Below, in pieces: positions 31,801 to 41,568 of a stretch of DNA of 64,000 bases. Location: contig OX442315.1 of NCBI GenBank assembly GCA_949358305.1, positions 5,917,875 to 5,981,874 of the forward strand. Direction: 5' to 3'. The notes below the pieces were generated by a model, which saw only the letters and a program-made list of their open reading frames with translations, did no database searches and was not told the DNA's origin. The position numbers were made by a program, and so were the translations under genes. Source of the stretch: Strigamia acuminata (lineage: Eukaryota; Arthropoda; Chilopoda; Geophilomorpha; Linotaeniidae). The first letter of the stretch is position 1. Each line of letters begins with the position of its first letter.

Positions 31801-33773
31801 TCCACCACTTTGGCGTCGGACTTCAGTGGGGGCCCTCTCTCGTTTCCCGGAACGACCCAGGGTTTATAACAGTGCGGGCATAGCGGAGCGTTCAATTTAA
31901 TGTCACGCATATACCACCGATCGCGCTTGTTTTTGGCCCACTCCGCTCCGGGCGGCAACTTAATGTCCTTAGGTGGGCCGGAGCCCTGAGCGAAGGAGTT
32001 ATGTTGACTGCAGACATGAGGTTCTCCAGTCTCTACCGGTGGCTCTGTTCCAACAATAGGCGCAGTTTTCGTAGCCATGATACTACGGACTGTCTGTGCC
32101 ATTACGCTTTGATTGTCATCATCAAACATGCCACCTTCCTCTAATTCACCCAAGACTTCCATCACGGCCGCAACCTTATTGCGCGTGAAAAAATGTCGAG
32201 ACGAGTTCTTAACCGCCTCAACCGGTTTCTTCACGGCGGCTTCTTGCTTAGTCTGAGCTGCAAGCTGGGGAACCGGCATTTGGCCTCGCTTAACCCCGTG
32301 CAGGTCGAAATCTTTTTTATGGAGAGATCGTAGTTGCAGCTCGCTATCTGCTTGCTGTCCCCTAACAATGGCTTGCGACAAGGTTAATACGCCCATTTGA
32401 CGCATGACTTCCGCAACGTCAGGTTGCAGTCGTCGTTGGGCTATATCCCATTTTTGACTGTCCCCAACTATCCCTGTTTTCTGTAGGAATCGGTTAGTCT
32501 CGCGCAAAAATTTCGCAGTTGGCTCCCCCATCGCCTGTCGCTTTTCCGCCAAATTGACAGTAGCTTCAGCGACGGTGAGAGAGAACGCGTCTTTAAACAG
32601 ATGCGCGAACTCATCCCAAAACTCAGGCTTCGGAAGCAAATCAATGTACCAGTCCAGAGCCTCGCCTTTTAAAGCTTGAGGCACATAATACTCAAGATAC
32701 ACCGACTCCGCCATTCCCGAAGTAAAGAAATGGGCTCGCAGTTGAGTTAGAAACAAATCCACTGCGTTATAGGCGCCCTTGCTAACATCGAACTCCGGTA
32801 ACTTCCCCATCCTCATACCGGAAGTTCGAGCAAACTGTTGTGGTTGCTGCCGCCATTGCTGTTGCGGTAATTGTCCTGTCTGTTGAAATACAGGTATTTG
32901 CGGAACAGCACCAGTCTGAAGCGGAACATTAGGCCTTGGCCGCTGCCCACTTTGAGAATTTCTCTCTCTTTCCAGCTGGCTCAACGGTATGGATGACGGT
33001 GCACCCACTACCGATGCCTTACTGCGAATTATTGATCGCATTATTTCGCTGTTAATTTGGATAACGGCTGGATCCACTTCACGAGACTGCACATGGATTC
33101 TCCCCTGCACACTGGGTGCTGCACGGGCCCCACCCAATATTATCTCACTTGGCGTTAGAATTACAGACGCGTCTCCAGTGGAACGAGGTATAATTTGGGG
33201 AACCGTCCGTCCCGACACGCCCAGGAGGATATGAGGTTCCTGTGGCGGCGGAATTAATGGAATTCCAGCCGCCAACGGCGGTTGTCGAGCAGCACAGTCC
33301 TCCACCACTTTCCTTACACGTTCGACCGTATCCTCGGCCCAACCATGCAATTGTGCATTTATGGCCCGATCCAGTCTTGCGGAAATTGCTACCTCCATAT
33401 CATGGAGATAAGCCCTCAAACCAGGCACCTCTGGTGGCGCTTCTGATTCATTTCTTGTTGGAGCCGAAGCAATGTTTTGCAGACGCGCTGGTTCTTCCAA
33501 CTCAGCTATTGCGCTGGCCGGAGTCACTGTATGCACGCTTATCGGCCCCTCCAATATGGGGTTTATATCTCTTTCCATAGAGCTAGGCTGGTCAGTGGAA
33601 TCTGTTGGTATTTCCTCCAACATTCCACGAAGAGCGCCCGGTCTCAGACCGCGCATTCGCTCTGCTTCCTCACGTCGCTGTCTCTCCTCGCGTAAACGCA
33701 CAGGATCCCAACGATCTATGAGGTCGGCAAACATCCCTCTCTTTTTCTCGGGAGTTTCTTCCTTATTCGCCAT
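31785..33773 (-). CDS. gag: gag of the Ty3-type element
   Basis: 662 codons from the ATG at 33773 (MANKEETPEKKRG); the open frame begins 11 codons earlier with GTG. Residues about 1-330 are charged and then Pro/Gln-rich. About 330-500 matches the Ty3 capsid fold region (LPEFDVSKGAYNAVDLFL, ALDWYIDLLP, KFLRETNRF). The C terminus has CPHCYKPW but no CCHC knuckle of the usual spacing. Its stop overlaps the pol frame, which is -1 relative to gag. Confidence 0.9.
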   Translation of the reverse strand: MANKEETPEKKRGMFADLIDRWDPVRLREERQRREEAERMRGLRPGALRGMLEEIPTDSTDQPSSMERDINPILEGPISVHTVTPASAIAELEEPARLQNIASAPTRNESEAPPEVPGLRAYLHDMEVAISARLDRAINAQLHGWAEDTVERVRKVVEDCAARQPPLAAGIPLIPPPQEPHILLGVSGRTVPQIIPRSTGDASVILTPSEIILGGARAAPSVQGRIHVQSREVDPAVIQINSEIMRSIIRSKASVVGAPSSIPLSQLERERNSQSGQRPRPNVPLQTGAVPQIPVFQQTGQLPQQQWRQQPQQFARTSGMRMGKLPEFDVSKGAYNAVDLFLTQLRAHFFTSGMAESVYLEYYVPQALKGEALDWYIDLLPKPEFWDEFAHLFKDAFSLTVAEATVNLAEKRQAMGEPTAKFLRETNRFLQKTGIVGDSQKWDIAQRRLQPDVAEVMRQMGVLTLSQAIVRGQQADSELQLRSLHKKDFDLHGVKRGQMPVPQLAAQTKQEAAVKKPVEAVKNSSRHFFTRNKVAAVMEVLGELEEGGMFDDDNQSVMAQTVRSIMATKTAPIVGTEPPVETGEPHVCSQHNSFAQGSGPPKDIKLPPGAEWAKNKRDRWYMRDIKLNAPLCPHCYKPWVVPGNERGPPLKSDAKVVDPKKK
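31794..31800 (-). promoter_or_regulatory. Candidate -1 ribosomal frameshift heptamer
   Basis: On the minus strand the heptamer reads C CCA AAG in the gag frame, the X XXY YYZ pattern, seven bases before the gag stop codon. A -1 slip enters the pol frame, which is open from here. Z=G is uncommon in eukaryotic sites. The next 30 bases were not folded. Confidence 0.6.
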
Positions 33774-33966
33774 GTTAGCGAGCCAATAAGGGTAATAGTA
33801 GCTCACTGCAAATGATGCGCACCGTAATTAAACGATACGCGAGTACTATGAAAAGTTAGTTACTCTGAAACCTTCCTTTCGGCAAAATAGTCTCTAAAAA
33901 ACGCCACTAATGCTTGTTAAATAGCAACTAGTTTATATGCGCTAGACTGAATAAACTCCAACAAGG

Positions 33967-33984
33967 TCCCGGGTTTCGGCACCA
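33967..33984 (-). other. Primer-binding site for tRNA-Phe
   Basis: TGGTGCCGAAACCCGGGA begins two bases after the 5' LTR. It is the complement of a tRNA 3' end TCCCGGGTTTCGGCACCA, and the implied acceptor strand GCCGAAA is that of eukaryotic tRNA-Phe. Confidence 0.8.
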
Positions 33985-33986
33985 CG

Positions 33987-34986
33987 TGTCATGAACCGGT
34001 TGTTTCTGATTGTTGAAACCGCGTTTGAAAGACGCGCCAGTTACGATACAAGAGAGCCTGGTCCCGAATAAGGGCCCGGCAACGTTAAGCAGCCTGAAGG
34101 GTGGCGGCAAGCTTAACCCCCTATTCGATCATGTTACGAATTATTACCGAGTTTGTTGGAGCCTTAAAAGTGGAAGAAGTAATGCTCACGTGCGGACTTA
34201 ACAAAGCTAACGTGGCTTAAGCTAATCTGGCAGGGACCCCTAATGGCGGAGCGGCCAGACCGAGCAAGCGCGCACTAATCGCGCGCAAAAGACGAAATAA
34301 ACAACTCATTAGCTACTTGAATCTAATTTCTAGTCCAGAGGCACGTCAGCGGCATAAAACATCGTGTAAACACAAAAGAACATCGAAAGGAAAGGAAACA
34401 AAGATGACACGCGGTATTTAGACACGCGATATGATGATGAACATCCTCAAACACGCAGAGTTAACTTGCATGGAGTTACTGCGAATTAACACAGGAAAAG
34501 TCGCCAAATGCACAACGGCCAGTTAAGGCACTTACGATAGCTCATGGTCTTACGCCTTCTGATCGCACTTGGCTGAAACAGCTCAGAAGTGAACTTGGGC
34601 CAAGTCCATCACAGAAAACGAGGGGAGAACCATGAGTCAAGCACGCGCAAGCCAATCAGGCGCGCTCGTGAATAATCATCGCGATGAGTCAGTCGCGAGT
34701 GACTAAACATTTAAATTAGATAGGATAAACTAAACGAAATTAGGAGGGGTAACAGTGGAAAATACTCAACATAGACCAGTCTGATGTGACCAAATTGAGT
34801 CACACCAGACCAGGTCAAGGGATAAACATGAATAGGAAATAAGGACAAATCAAAACTCAAATTCAAACACAAATAGGTTTAGGGATTTATTGGGAGTTTT
34901 AACAATGATGGAAAACACACGGAATAACGCGCACAACACAACAATTAGGTGAGGATTACAAAGCGCGTAAATGCCGGGCCGTGACA
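33987..34986 (-). repeat. 5' LTR of the Ty3-type element
   Basis: 1000 bp, contains the element's promoter and transcript start by analogy. It matches the partner LTR apart from about three bases. Confidence 0.95.
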
Positions 34987-35274
34987 ATTGTTTACTCTTA
35001 ATTTTTTATTGTTATTATTTACTCCATATTATTTATTGTTTACTTAATTTATTTATAATTTAACTTATTTATATTAATTTTGCATTTTTATAATGATAAA
35101 AATCAAATAAAACTTGAAATGTATACCATAATTTGGGACAAAAATAATAGTAGAAATGTATACCATAATTTGGGACAGAGGGAGTAATATTCTTTTTGTC
35201 GCCTAGGCTGTTATTATTTTGTCAATATTACACCTACAATTAAATCTGTTTTGGCACCACATCTGTTTAGTTTC

Positions 35275-35940
35275 GCCATCTTCAACTCTTGTATTATGAA
35301 CAATATCTCGTTGGTATGACAATATTCATATTACACAGCATTGTATCGCTCTAAAACAATTCTGCACCCTTGCCAGGAAGCGCGGTATTAAAAATTTTTC
35401 CTTACCAATTGCCAACCCCTAAGAACTTCACTGCTCAGCTGGCGATGTTTCACTGCATTGCACCACAAAAATATTAGATGAGGATCTATTTCAACCCTCA
35501 ATTAAACCAAATTCAGCCGATATGACACCTCCCACGAGCAATAATCAATAAAACCAAGGTAAACATCATCTTAGTTTATGCTCGATTCCACTTTTGAGTA
35601 TGGCAGTCAAAGATGGACGACCATTCTGATTAACCTTCCCTGCCCCAACCTACTTTTGAATTCAATCTCAATTATTTTTGTCGTGCACTTTCGACAAATA
35701 CTGAATTGGTTAAATTTCTTCATAAATGTGAAATATCCAAAAAATAGAATCATCTTCGTACATTTTTGGAAAAATTGTTTTGGCATTGGGTAAAAAATGA
35801 TACGGGTTGGGTGAGTAGGGGATTGTTTTTAGGTTGGTGCTGGTAGGGTTAAAGATAAACTAAACAGTGGTTTTTACTCGTTAAAAAAAAAATTGGAATT
35901 TACACTTTTCCGGAAAAGTGAGACCATGTGTATTGGTAAG
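35275..35940. repeat. Composite of two array repeats
   Basis: Left part (to about 35640) is the second copy of the 370-bp repeat at 9230. Right part (35650-35940) is the block seen at 4790. The same junction with a RING exon 2 relic (CACATCTGTTTAGTTTCGCC) occurs at about 39845, so the composite was duplicated as a unit. Confidence 0.6.
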
Positions 35941-36123
35941 AGATGCGTGTCAGATGAATTGTATTAAAGTAACCATAAAACAAGTGGAGAGTTCTGAGTT
36001 CAACTACCACAGACATATAATTGGTCATATAAACTTGACAATCACATTATTTATTTATTATTACAGCAAGATTCATCACAGTCATCCAAGTTTTACAAAA
36101 CTCTCAAAATTTGAAAATTTTTT

Positions 36124-38767
36124 CTAACTTGTAACCTCTAACTCGAGTTTGACAATCAGTGTGTCATCAACTAAACGTGTGTTTATAAATTTGTACGAAG
36201 GTCTAAATACAGCAATTTTAAATCCTTCGTTTTCCTCATTCAACGGCCTGTCAAAACAACTTTTATAAACCTCAATATCAGATTCGAAATTTACAGAATA
36301 ATGCTCTTTTTTTGCTGCCAATTGATCCAACAAGGTAACTTTGCCACGAAACTTTACAGGCCAACTAAGTAATGCATCATTTGGCCCTCTCATGACTACC
36401 AGACTAAGATAAAAGTCTTTTCCCCGACCAGTTGCCAATAAGCTTAGCTGTAGTCGCATTTTATAACCAACTTTGGCAGTGCAAAAAGGATTGCTGGAAA
36501 TGTCAACTGGCTTCTCCAATTTCAAATTGCGAAGGTGATGTTCCATCTCCGTAACTTTCCACACATATTCAAATGACGGAGGAGTTGAAGCCAGTTTGTT
36601 TTTCAAATCCACTTGCATTTCATCTAGAAAAATAAACATAAATCGTAACAATCTTATGTTTTCATGGTTGGACTGGTTATTGGCAAAACTGATATTGACC
36701 CACAAAATATCCAATACAGTCGAATCTCATTATAACGGACCGCGATGTAACGATTTTTTTTATGACGAAGATATAATAAACTAAGATATATATATAACCT
36801 AAGATATAATAAAAACGATCAACTCACTTTTGAATTTTGCATAATAATTTTCAAATTCCTTTTGTTTTCTAATTACATCATCTGGCAATTAAAATCAATG
36901 TAAGAATAAATCAAAATATGCTTTGCAGAAATTACAATCGTACCGATCTTGTTACTCAGAATTTTCCTGTCATTGGCTGAAACAACATTTTCATTTTACT
37001 TTTTTCGTCTTATTTACATTTTTCAAATAAACAACTATTCTTACCCACAACTTTGGTCAACGCATCTAAAATGAAATCGAGATTAAAAATAATAATCGAT
37101 ATTGAAGCTCGAACAACTTACTGTTTGCTGTCATCACAGTAGCCATCGTTTTTTGACAGTTTTCTACATTATCGCAGTGCTCCATCTGTCGTTTTGTTAA
37201 TATGTCTGAAATGATCATTTTATATATAACTTCAATATAGTAACTTATATTTCATGTAATGCGTGACATGCCTACCTGCAGCCGTAGTCACCTCATCTAA
37301 AAACAAACATTTGTTATTTAATTTATTTATTGTAATCTTTAGATTGAATTTACCAGCTTGAATTTTCGAGTTTCTCTCTAGTCTTTGAATTTCTTTCGAC
37401 TGTTGATCCAAACTGAATTTGAGATCAATCATCTGCTTTTTGTACGAATCGATCTCCGTTTCTTGCCTTTCTGTAGTTTCCTTCAAATTATCTATGCAAA
37501 TAAAATTACACAACTCCACAAACAAAACCATGCGATTAAATTTCACCTAAAACAACTTTCATTTCCTTCCACTCCTTCATCATCTCCTTCATCAATTCGG
37601 CATGACAATTACAATCTTCGTGTTTTTCAACTTCCAATGGATTCCCCTGCAATGTTTTCTTTTTAGAAAAATTTTCATTTCCATTGGAATGTTTACACAC
37701 CTGAAATTCACAACCGATTGCCGAAAACTTGCACTGGTGAATACTACGGACACATTTTTTCACATGGCTACTCATCTGCCAGAAATAAAAATTTATTATT
37801 CTTTATCCAAATTAAATCCCAAGTTCAGCGGACACACAGTGCGACGAATAAATTTGGCGTTACAAAAGTTGCAGTAGATTGGATACATCTCACAACTGTC
37901 ATTATGGCTCTGTCAAACAAAACGAATAAAATAATATAAATATTAGTTTGCGTCATCAAACATCAATATACAGTTGAGCCTCGTTCTAACAAGTCACAAG
38001 AGACCTGAAAAATCGGTTCATTATAAGTGGCTATTTATGGGTTGTTATAAATGGCGATTTATGCATTTATTTCTGATTTTTAGAAAATATGCATTTATAT
38101 CCAATTTCGGCTTTTTACTGAATAAAAATAATTCCTATGCATTTATGCATTTATCCGAACCCTAGGAATTTTTTTATGGCCAGCCAACCAACCAAGCCAT
38201 TTTTAAGTATTTTTTATAACAAAAAATTCCTTTTATTGCGGTCCGTTATAATGAGGTTCAACTGTATTGTATCCTGTGAGAATATTTGATATTATAATTA
38301 CTTCAATTCTGTTTAGATTGATCACACTGTTGCAGTAACTACAGTTTCCTTCCTCTGACTGCGTGTCCTGAGAAAATAAATACAATTATTGTTTGTTATT
38401 ACTATTATTTTATGTACTTACTTGTAAAGGCATTGTTAAATCTGATTTGGCACCACATCTCTGGCAGAAGATATGACCACGAAGTTGTTCCTTAGTAAAA
38501 ACACTCTTCATACCACATCTAAACATAAAATACAAAAAAAAATGAAATAAAAATAATGTAACTTAAGTTATGCTGAAGCTTAGATTGATCGGTTAGTTGT
38601 TCCAATCCACTTTTCTCTGTGCTCTGGCCACTTGTTGCATTCCGTTTGTAAGTGCTCAACAACAAACCCAGCAATAAACTCATCCACACAGACGTGTGCC
38701 AGATAGATTATTAAACTAAATAAATCAATTCCCCTTACTTGGAACAAGTGAAAACTTCTAAATCCAT
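36124..38767 (-). CDS. TRAF-like gene copy H, intact full-length type
   Basis: Thirteen exons join without a stop: 38739-38767, 38422-38518, 38302-38367, 37838-37909, 37701-37775, 37547-37646, 37354-37491, 37276-37296, 37122-37205, 37045-37065, 36944-36976, 36828-36881, 36124-36623. This gives about 429 residues (433 if an acceptor 12 bases upstream in exon 6 is used). Order: RING-like site (CGMKSV, GHIFCQRC, CSYCNS), TRAF fingers (CNFCNAKF, MSSHVKKC, CKFSAIGC, EKHEDCNCH), coiled coil (KEIQRLERN), MATH (FEYVWKVTEM, GYKMRLQLSL, LLSWPV, TLLDQL, CFDRPLNEE). Exons 6 and 7 each fuse two exons that are separate in copy A. The product should be a trimeric cytoplasmic adaptor, possibly a ubiquitin ligase; partners are unknown. 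Confidence 0.85.
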
Positions 38768-39112
38768 CGTGAATAAACGAAGTTGTAACGAACGCACTGC
38801 AACTCCAATCTACGACTAGCGGCACGAACGTACACTAGATAGATTAACATCTGGCGTTATCATATAGTTTCGATGTATCGTTCGTTCGTTCGTTCGATAC
38901 GATTACAAACCCGAAGTGTCTTGTCACTCAGATTTTTCTTCTTCTAGACTAAAACAGATATTTGTTTGAATTATTTTTTCACTAACGTCAACTGATCCAT
39001 AAATCTAGTTAAAATTAACATATTTCTTTGATTGAAAGTCGTGGCTTTGCAACGAGACCTATGATTGATTGCGTTTATAGTTTAAATATCTAAATAAATA
39101 TTTCTTCGAATA

Positions 39113-39186
39113 GGGGCCGTCCATAAATTACGTAACGCAAAATTTGGGATTTTTAGACCCCCTCCCCCCTCTGTAACATGGTCGTA
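39113..39186. repeat. Dispersed repeat, GGGGCCGTCCATAAATTACG type (copy 3)
   Basis: Near-identical to the block at 2555 and preceded by the same 110-base leader, but lacking the 846-base block found there, so it serves as an empty-site reference. Confidence 0.5.
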
Positions 39187-39239
39187 TTTCAAATGGCCGC
39201 TCTCAGCCGCAGTTACTACTTAATAAAATTATTCCACCT

Positions 39240-39870
39240 CGCTTTGAAGATCAACAACAATTTCATCATCAACTCGGCGTAGGAATTACCACTTTGGTGC
39301 TTTTCAACCTCCAATTGATTTCCCTGCTGCAGGGACCCTGCAACGTTTCCATTCGAGAATAATTTTAATTTCAATCGCCTCATCTGCTAACCTGAAATTC
39401 ACAACCGATCGGTGCAAACTTGCACGGGCATGAACTACGAAGACACTCCTGCACGTGGCCATCCATCTGTTGCAAATCAAACATTAGACGCGTACTTAAT
39501 TCCAAATTCCTCGTAAAATCACCTTGCTACGAATAAATTTGCCGTAACAAAACATGCAGTAGATCGGATTCAAGCCGCAACGTTCCATATGAGTCTGCGA
39601 AAACATTAATCTTAGAAATGTGCTCACTCCTCATAAGCCACGATATTAATTACGAGTACTTCGATGTTGTTTAGATCGATCACACTGTTGCAAAAACTGC
39701 ATTTTCTTCCACCAACAGTTTTTTCCTGAGGAAATAATTGCAATTTCAAATTCCTGTGCCCTTAAATAAGATTCTAATGCACTTTTTGTCGCCTAGGCTG
39801 TTATTATTTTGTCAATAGTACACTTACAATTAAATCTGTTTTGGCACTACATCTGTTTAGTTTCGCCATC
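39240..39870 (-). pseudogene. TRAF-like copy M: zinc-finger exons only
   Basis: Sister of copy G. Minus-strand exons for VEKHQSGNSYAELMMK (about 39255-39345), GHVQECL with CKFAPIGCEFQ (about 39395-39470), TRAF finger (about 39530-39600) and the second RING half (about 39660-39725) are present. A stub of RING exon 2 follows near 39830-39860. There is no MATH, coiled coil or exon 1. Confidence 0.6.
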
Positions 39871-40539
39871 TTCAACTCTTATATTATAAACAATATCTCG
39901 TTGGTATGACAATATTCATATTACACAGCATTGTATCGCTCTACAAGAATTCTGCGTCGTTGCTAAGAAGCGTAGTATTGAAATCTCTTCCTTGCCAATT
40001 GCCATCCCCTTAAAGCTTCACTGTCACACATGGAGTATCAAAGCTCAGCTGGAGGTGTTTCACTGCATTGCACCATAAAAATATGAGATGTGGATCTATT
40101 TCAAGTTTCAACCCTTAATTAAACCAGATTTAGCCGACATGTCTCCTCCCACAAGCAATAAGCAATAAAACCAAGAAAAATCTGTTCTAAGTGTGTCAAT
40201 CTGAAATTTCAGGTATTTCATTAAACATCTTAAGAAACAAAAAAGAAAGTAATATTTTCGAAAAACTCTTTGTTTACGCACTACTTTTGAATTCAATCTC
40301 AATTATTTTTGTTGTGCTCTTTCGACAAATACTGAATCGGTTAAATTTCTTCATAAACATGAAATAGTCACAGAGTACATTTTTGGAAAAATTGTTTTGG
40401 CATTGGGTCAAAAATGACACGGGTTGGATAAGTAGGGGATTGTTTTTAGGTTGGTACTGGTAGGGTTAAAGATAAACTAAACAGAGGTATTTATTCGTTA
40501 AAAAAATTCAAATTTTCACTTTTCCGGAAAAGTTAGACC

Positions 40540-41363
40540 CAGGGCCGTCTTTACACTTTTTGCCGCCCTGGGCTAATGAAAATCAGGCGCCCCTTGCCCC
40601 TTAAAATAATTTAAAAAAGATTCATTGAACCTTTTACGTCTATATTATTTTATTATTAATTTTTAACAAGTAAATTAATTTTTTACAATTTAAACCAAAG
40701 GATATGAATACAATCAATTAATAAACTTTCTTCTACATTTTTTTTCTGCAAAATCATTTATCACTGCATTTAGATCAATAGAATCCAATATTTCAGATTC
40801 AATTGCTAAAATGCTTAAATTGTTCAGTTTACACTGTCCTAACGAAGATCGGAGATAATTTTTTTGTCCTTTTTAAAACAGAAAGGGATCTCTCTCCTGA
40901 ACAATTAGTGCAAGCAATAGTTAAGAAAATTCTTAATGCAGTAACTACATTTGGAAAGGTAGATTCAATATTTGAAATTTGAAGTGTTCTTAGACAAAGC
41001 CCTGCTTTTGAGGAGCGTTTATCATCAGTTATTACATTAACATGTTTAAAGTGCAAAAGTTCTTCAACTATATTTTCCTCTAAATCATTGGGATATACAT
41101 TGTACAGAACAGTAGCTTTTTTTTAAATCACGTCTTAATCACGTCTGTATATTTATGTTTACACGTTGAGACTCTTTATAGGAGGCGCCCAGAGTCCTTC
41201 TGCGCCCAGCGCCCTTTTGTGCCAGGCACCCTTCTGTTCTGTAATGGACACCCATGTCCACAGATCCCCTAATCTGTGCTTATACCTTTCTGAGCCCGGC
41301 ACCCCTCTGAGCCCGGCGCCCCTGGGCTGCAGCCCAGTTAGTCCAATGGTAAAGGTGGCCCTG
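40540..41363. mobile_element. Decayed hAT transposon
   Basis: Ends CAGGGCCGTCTTTAC and GTAAAGGTGGCCCTG are imperfect inverted repeats, with a perfect 8-bp duplication GTTAGACC at 40532-40539 and 41364-41371. Empty sites exist in paralogous sequence at 5060 and 35915. The 824-bp element keeps only the end of a transposase. Confidence 0.88.
40829..41056 (-). pseudogene. hAT transposase C-terminal dimerisation fragment
   Basis: About 75 codons with FPNVVTALRIFLTIACTNCS followed by GERSLSVLKR, matching the hAT C-terminal dimerisation region found in ZMYM1-like host and transposon proteins. The catalytic core is deleted. Confidence 0.75.
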
Positions 41364-41568
41364 GTTAGACCATGTATATTTGGTAACAAATATATTTGGT
41401 GTCAGATGAATTGTATTCAAGTAAACATAAAACAAGTGGAGAGTTTTGAATTCAACTACTACAGACATATAATTGTTCATATAAACTTGACAATCAAATT
41501 ATGTATTTATTATTACAGCAAGATTCATCAGTCATCCAAGTTATAACAAAACTCTCAAAATTTGAAAA

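Larger units (their letters stand above)
22381..34986 (-). mobile_element. Full-length Ty3/gypsy-type LTR retrotransposon, young
   Basis: 12,606 bp in minus orientation: 5' LTR 33987-34986, primer site, gag, pol, a third ORF, purine tract, 3' LTR 22381-23380. A 4-bp duplication, ATTG, flanks it (22377-22380 and 34987-34990). Order in pol is protease, reverse transcriptase, RNase H, integrase, which defines Ty3/gypsy. I see about three differences between the LTRs (near 22606, 23022 and 23307 of the 3' copy), roughly 99.7 percent identity, and all three ORFs are open. It inserted recently and may still be mobile. Confidence 0.95.
21783..35184. mobile_element. Stowaway-like Tc1/mariner element carrying the Ty3 insertion
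   Basis: Left end CTCCCTCTGTCCCAAATTAT and right end ATAATTTGGGACAGAGGGAG are inverted repeats flanked by TA (21781-21782 and 35185-35186). Without the LTR element it is about 790 bp. A decayed frame near 22030-22200 resembles a Tc1-type helix-turn-helix (LTDNQR, EICRQIEITPLTI with stops). The right terminus is partly duplicated in tandem at about 35110-35184. The terminal CTCCCTCTGTCCC resembles plant Stowaway ends, which also use TA. Confidence 0.75.
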
